64,000 bases of DNA from the NCBI GenBank assembly GCA_036345935.2, contig JADWOT020000004.1, forward strand, positions 16,237,423-16,301,422, read 5' to 3'. Position numbers and translations under genes: made by a program. This DNA is from Taenia hydatigena. Lineage: Eukaryota; Platyhelminthes; Cestoda; Cyclophyllidea; Taeniidae. Shown piece by piece: positions 61,131 through 64,000 of this stretch. Numbering within the stretch: the first letter of the stretch is position 1; each line of letters begins with the position of its first letter. The notes beneath the pieces are model-generated. The model ran no database searches, was not told the DNA's origin, and saw only the letters and a list, made by a program, of their open reading frames with translations.

Positions 61131-61135
61131 GAATG

Positions 61136-62773
61136 ATAATGAATTCAAGTGCTTAAATCACTATCAAAGTGTGGAAGTCTTTTCTTGCTTTTCCTTTTCT
61201 TCCTCCACTACCATTAACCTAATTTTAGGAAACTGGACATAGTTTTAGGAGGAGTTCTTTCCATCCTACGTCTAAATAAAAGCTTTTTGGCACAAAGAGC
61301 AGGATAATTTCTTTGACTTAAAAACGTTTGCTTTACAAAGTTAAAACAATTACGTTGTTCATTTTATCTGGGTGATGAACCTGCAAAAATGAATACCGTC
61401 TCCTCTGAAGTAAGGGGAATTGGTCGCCTGCATTTTTAAAAAGCATCGATATACGAAAATGCCAATTTTTTGAACAATTTTGACTCACACTTCTCAACTC
61501 CTTATTTACTTGACCTAGGCAAAGCGAAAGTGATTTCGGCCGATGCGATAGGAAATTGGGACATTCCACTCCTATGGGATCACCGTCCTCAGCCAATCAG
61601 ATGAGGAGGGCAAAAAGATATAAATTTGTCATACACAGGGGAGGAATTGACACCTCACTTGGGAAGAAAGTAAGTCCTGCTGTGACTACGGTCTTAATAA
61701 TGCCAATCGAGGCCTGATTTACTAATGTGACAACTAACTACACCAACTTTTTTATGCATTTGATGGAGTTGACTAGTCCCTTCAAATCGTGTTCTTATCC
61801 TCCCGTGTTTAATGTCTTTGCATTTATGGATACAATTCTTTTTCTTCTACGATAAAATGGTTTTATATGTCTACTTAAGAAGGCGTTAAACCTCTAAGAG
61901 TTTTGATTATTCAAGAGAGGGATGATTTCCATTCGTGGAGGCCAAAAGAGGGTGTGATGGTAACAAACCATAAAACCACAAAACCAAAGGCTCGAGTCAG
62001 ATATTTATAAGCCAATTCTTATCAAGATTGTAAAATGATTTAAAGCAGGAGATTTTTTTCATGACCGTGAAGTAGGTAAATTTATTTTCACTACTCGACA
62101 GAAATGCGGTCTTCCAGAGCCTCATACATGCTTCTTCCCACGACTTTATCGCCACATTTGGAAATGCATTTGGCCTTGCTTTTCATTATTAGCTTTTGCT
62201 AAAACCGTTTACCAAAAATGACATTTTAGGTTAAAATTGATGAGATACTGTGAGTAGAACCCATGGGAATAGCTATACGTACCTCAAAAGGACTCCTTTA
62301 ATCCACTTCGTCATCAGCTCCGTCTCTTTCAATCAGCGCTACTTAGCAAGGAAGAATGAAATTGGAGGGTTGAAGGGCGTTAGGAATTACTTAATGGGGA
62401 TCAGATATCGTTTTTAAAGTTATTCATACGATACAATTAGGCTCTTTTTAAATTGCCGCTTAATGCTTCTGCTGGGTGGCGTAGGTGGATGTGGAGGAAT
62501 GCAAGTAATGATTGACTTTAGACTTTAAACAAGCAAACATGCATTGAGAGGGCGATGGCGGAGATTTAGGTCACCAAAGCTCTAAATCTTACTATTTTAG
62601 AATAGTAACAATAGCTATTACGCCTTGAAGAACGTGCTTGCGTCATGATTGTCAGTCAAGGAATGACAAAGGACACGTGTTGGACGGAATTCTCTAGTCT
62701 ATTTTGTTCATTAAAACTTGCAAGGGAGCTCTCTTTTTGCCTTAAAGGTTAATTAATTCCCACCTTCCACGCG
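61136..62773. other. Intergenic DNA upstream of the secreted-peptide gene
   Basis: AT-rich, with a minus-strand frame of 87 codons at 61,333-61,596 that I do not recognise. No TATA box close to 62,774 was evident. Nothing else supported. Confidence 0.4.
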
Positions 62774-63061
62774 ATGTCGTCATCGTCGTACTACCTCCTG
62801 CTTCTCTCTACACTACTGCTGCTTTGCAGTTTCACTGAGCACTTCCACGTGGAGGCACGCTATCTCTTCGTGCCAAAGAGGGTTCACTTCACCTCTCCAT
62901 CGGCATCGTCGTCGAACCTCTTCAGCAGACATGGTGTTGGGAGTGGTGGAGCCATCCAAGAGACGAGTGATCAAGAAGCTCTCTTCTATCCCGGTCTGCG
63001 CCTCCCTCAGTACATGAACAAGCGAGGACCGGAAATCTTTATTCCCCTCATGGAAGCGTAG
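62774..63061 (+). CDS. Small secreted protein, candidate neuropeptide-type prohormone
   Basis: Single-exon 95-aa protein. It has a strong signal peptide: YYLLLLSTLLLLCSF at residues 6-20, cleavage likely around A28. Dibasic Lys-Arg sites follow at 35-36 (YLFVPKR) and 83-84 (LPQYMNKR). Processing would release a short N-terminal peptide, a 46-residue middle peptide and the C-terminal GPEIFIPLMEA. This layout is that of a small prohormone. However, no peptide ends in the Gly needed for amidation, no repeat of a core peptide is present, and I cannot match it to a named flatworm peptide. It has no cysteine in the mature part. The start is the only Met before the signal peptide. AATAAA follows 40 bases after the stop. 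Confidence 0.55.
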   Translation: MSSSSYYLLLLSTLLLLCSFTEHFHVEARYLFVPKRVHFTSPSASSSNLFSRHGVGSGGAIQETSDQEALFYPGLRLPQYMNKRGPEIFIPLMEA

Positions 63062-63100
63062 AATTTGGTTGTTTGTGCATGTATGTGTGTACCGAGCCAA

Positions 63101-63106
63101 AATAAA
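63101..63106 (+). terminator. Poly(A) signal of the small secreted protein gene
   Basis: AATAAA 40 bases after the stop at 63,061; supports the open frame being a transcribed gene. Confidence 0.55.
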
Positions 63107-64000
63107 TATTTTTCCGTTGATACTAATTAAGTTTGTCACATGTCTTTGTTTATGACCGACTTGACTTGATGAGTTAAGACTAATTTATGCCGATTTATAA
63201 TGGCCAAGTCGTAACCACTAGCTAACTAAAACAAAAATATGGGTTGAAGAGAGGCAAACAGCCTAAATTTGCCCTTTAAACGGTTTTTGAATTGCCTGGC
63301 AGAGTGATTGCTGTGGAGAAGTCATTAATAGAGTGGAGGTCCTCGCCATTGACCTTCCCAACGACGCTCCAAACACATCCATACAAGAGGCTCTAACCGA
63401 GATGGCAGTGAGAAATCAAATATTAGCAATCAAATTAGCCATTACACACGTCTCTGCAAAGACCACTGTTATGCCATCTAAGTGGAGCTAGGAAGATGGT
63501 TGCATAGGTGGCATGGCGACAGCTCGGAGAGTGAAGAGCCTTAAATCGTTATGACATCAAAGTAACTGCCATTTGTGCCACAACTTTTATTTATTCAAGT
63601 CTAATGCAATTCCACTGCTATCCATCCTCTACAAAATCTATCCTTGCAAATGTCATCGCCATGCAATTCTCTAGAGCTTCATAAATCTGCAGCAGATGGC
63701 TTCTAGGGAGCACACTGTGCGATCCACGTGGGTGATACCCTACAAAAGGCATGCAAAAGTATCATTTTTTACATGAAAAGGGTTAGAGCAACTCTCTTGG
63801 TCAATTTCCTGTCAAACGTCACTTAGAGAGGGGAGTGAAGAGACACGACGTGAATCCAAATGCCATTGGTTACTATGGGATCCACCCGACAAGATTCCGC
63901 CCACCTGGGAAGACTAACAGAGGATTACATCTAACTCAGTATAATCAGCGCGTCGTGTTAACTTTTGTTGTGATTTAAAAGTAACAATAGTCCATGATTT
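63107..64000. other. Intergenic DNA, no gene seen
   Basis: No open frame of note and no repeat recognised up to the window edge. Confidence 0.45.

Larger units (their letters stand above)
59430..61135 (-). repeat. Right arm of the 1.7-kb inverted duplication
   Basis: Inverted copy of 45,990-47,710. It begins at a (GA)n-rich tract (about 59,474-59,494) and ends abruptly inside the copy of rhophilin exon 5, after which the sequence becomes unrelated. High identity, estimated at a few per cent difference by eye, points to a recent event or ongoing gene conversion. Confidence 0.9.

Noticed and set aside
1..64000. CRISPR arrays, bacterial operons or phage genes
   Set aside because: No regularly spaced direct repeats, and the spliced metazoan genes rule out a prokaryotic window.

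Overview
The window is nuclear DNA of an animal, most likely a flatworm and probably a tapeworm (cestode). The genes are spliced. Many introns are only 32-49 bp with plain GT...AG ends, mixed with introns of a few kb, which is typical of cestodes. All recognisable proteins are metazoan: a ciliary transition-zone scaffold, a rhophilin, a PCNP-like nuclear protein, ribosomal protein L17 and an enolase. The phylum is inferred from intron style and gene set. No species marker was identified.

Layout. Bases 1-20,470 look gene-free: unique DNA, simple repeats, CpG-rich alternating purine/pyrimidine patches and fragments of dispersed repeats. At 20,491-30,901 or beyond (+) lies an RPGRIP1L-like gene whose exons were joined by eye in consistent phase. 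At 32,240-32,847 (-) is RPL17 with one 32-bp intron. At 33,230-33,940 is a cluster of inverted and direct copies of a dispersed repeat of about 190 bp. At 34,775-35,377 (+) is a four-exon PCNP homologue. At 37,087-38,830 (+) is a three-exon secreted cysteine-containing protein that I do not recognise. At 41,461-51,596 (-) is a rhophilin gene (BRO1 then PDZ). At 52,217-53,512 (+) is a complete intronless enolase with a TATA-like box and a poly(A) signal. At 57,805-58,277 (+) is the 3' end of an unrecognised small-exon gene. At 62,774-63,061 (+) is a small secreted, possibly prohormone-like protein.

The most striking architecture is a pair of inverted, nearly identical 1.7-kb arms (about 45,990-47,710 and 59,430-61,135). 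They enclose the enolase and the first recognised rhophilin exons. The left arm lies inside the rhophilin gene. The right arm carries a stranded copy of one complete rhophilin exon and the start of the next. An antisense open frame of 159 codons is intact in the right arm but interrupted in the left.

These genes do not form a pathway or operon. They are independent housekeeping, ciliary, Rho-signalling and secreted-protein genes. All exon models come from reading splice sites, phase and remembered family sequence. No alignment or transcript evidence was available.
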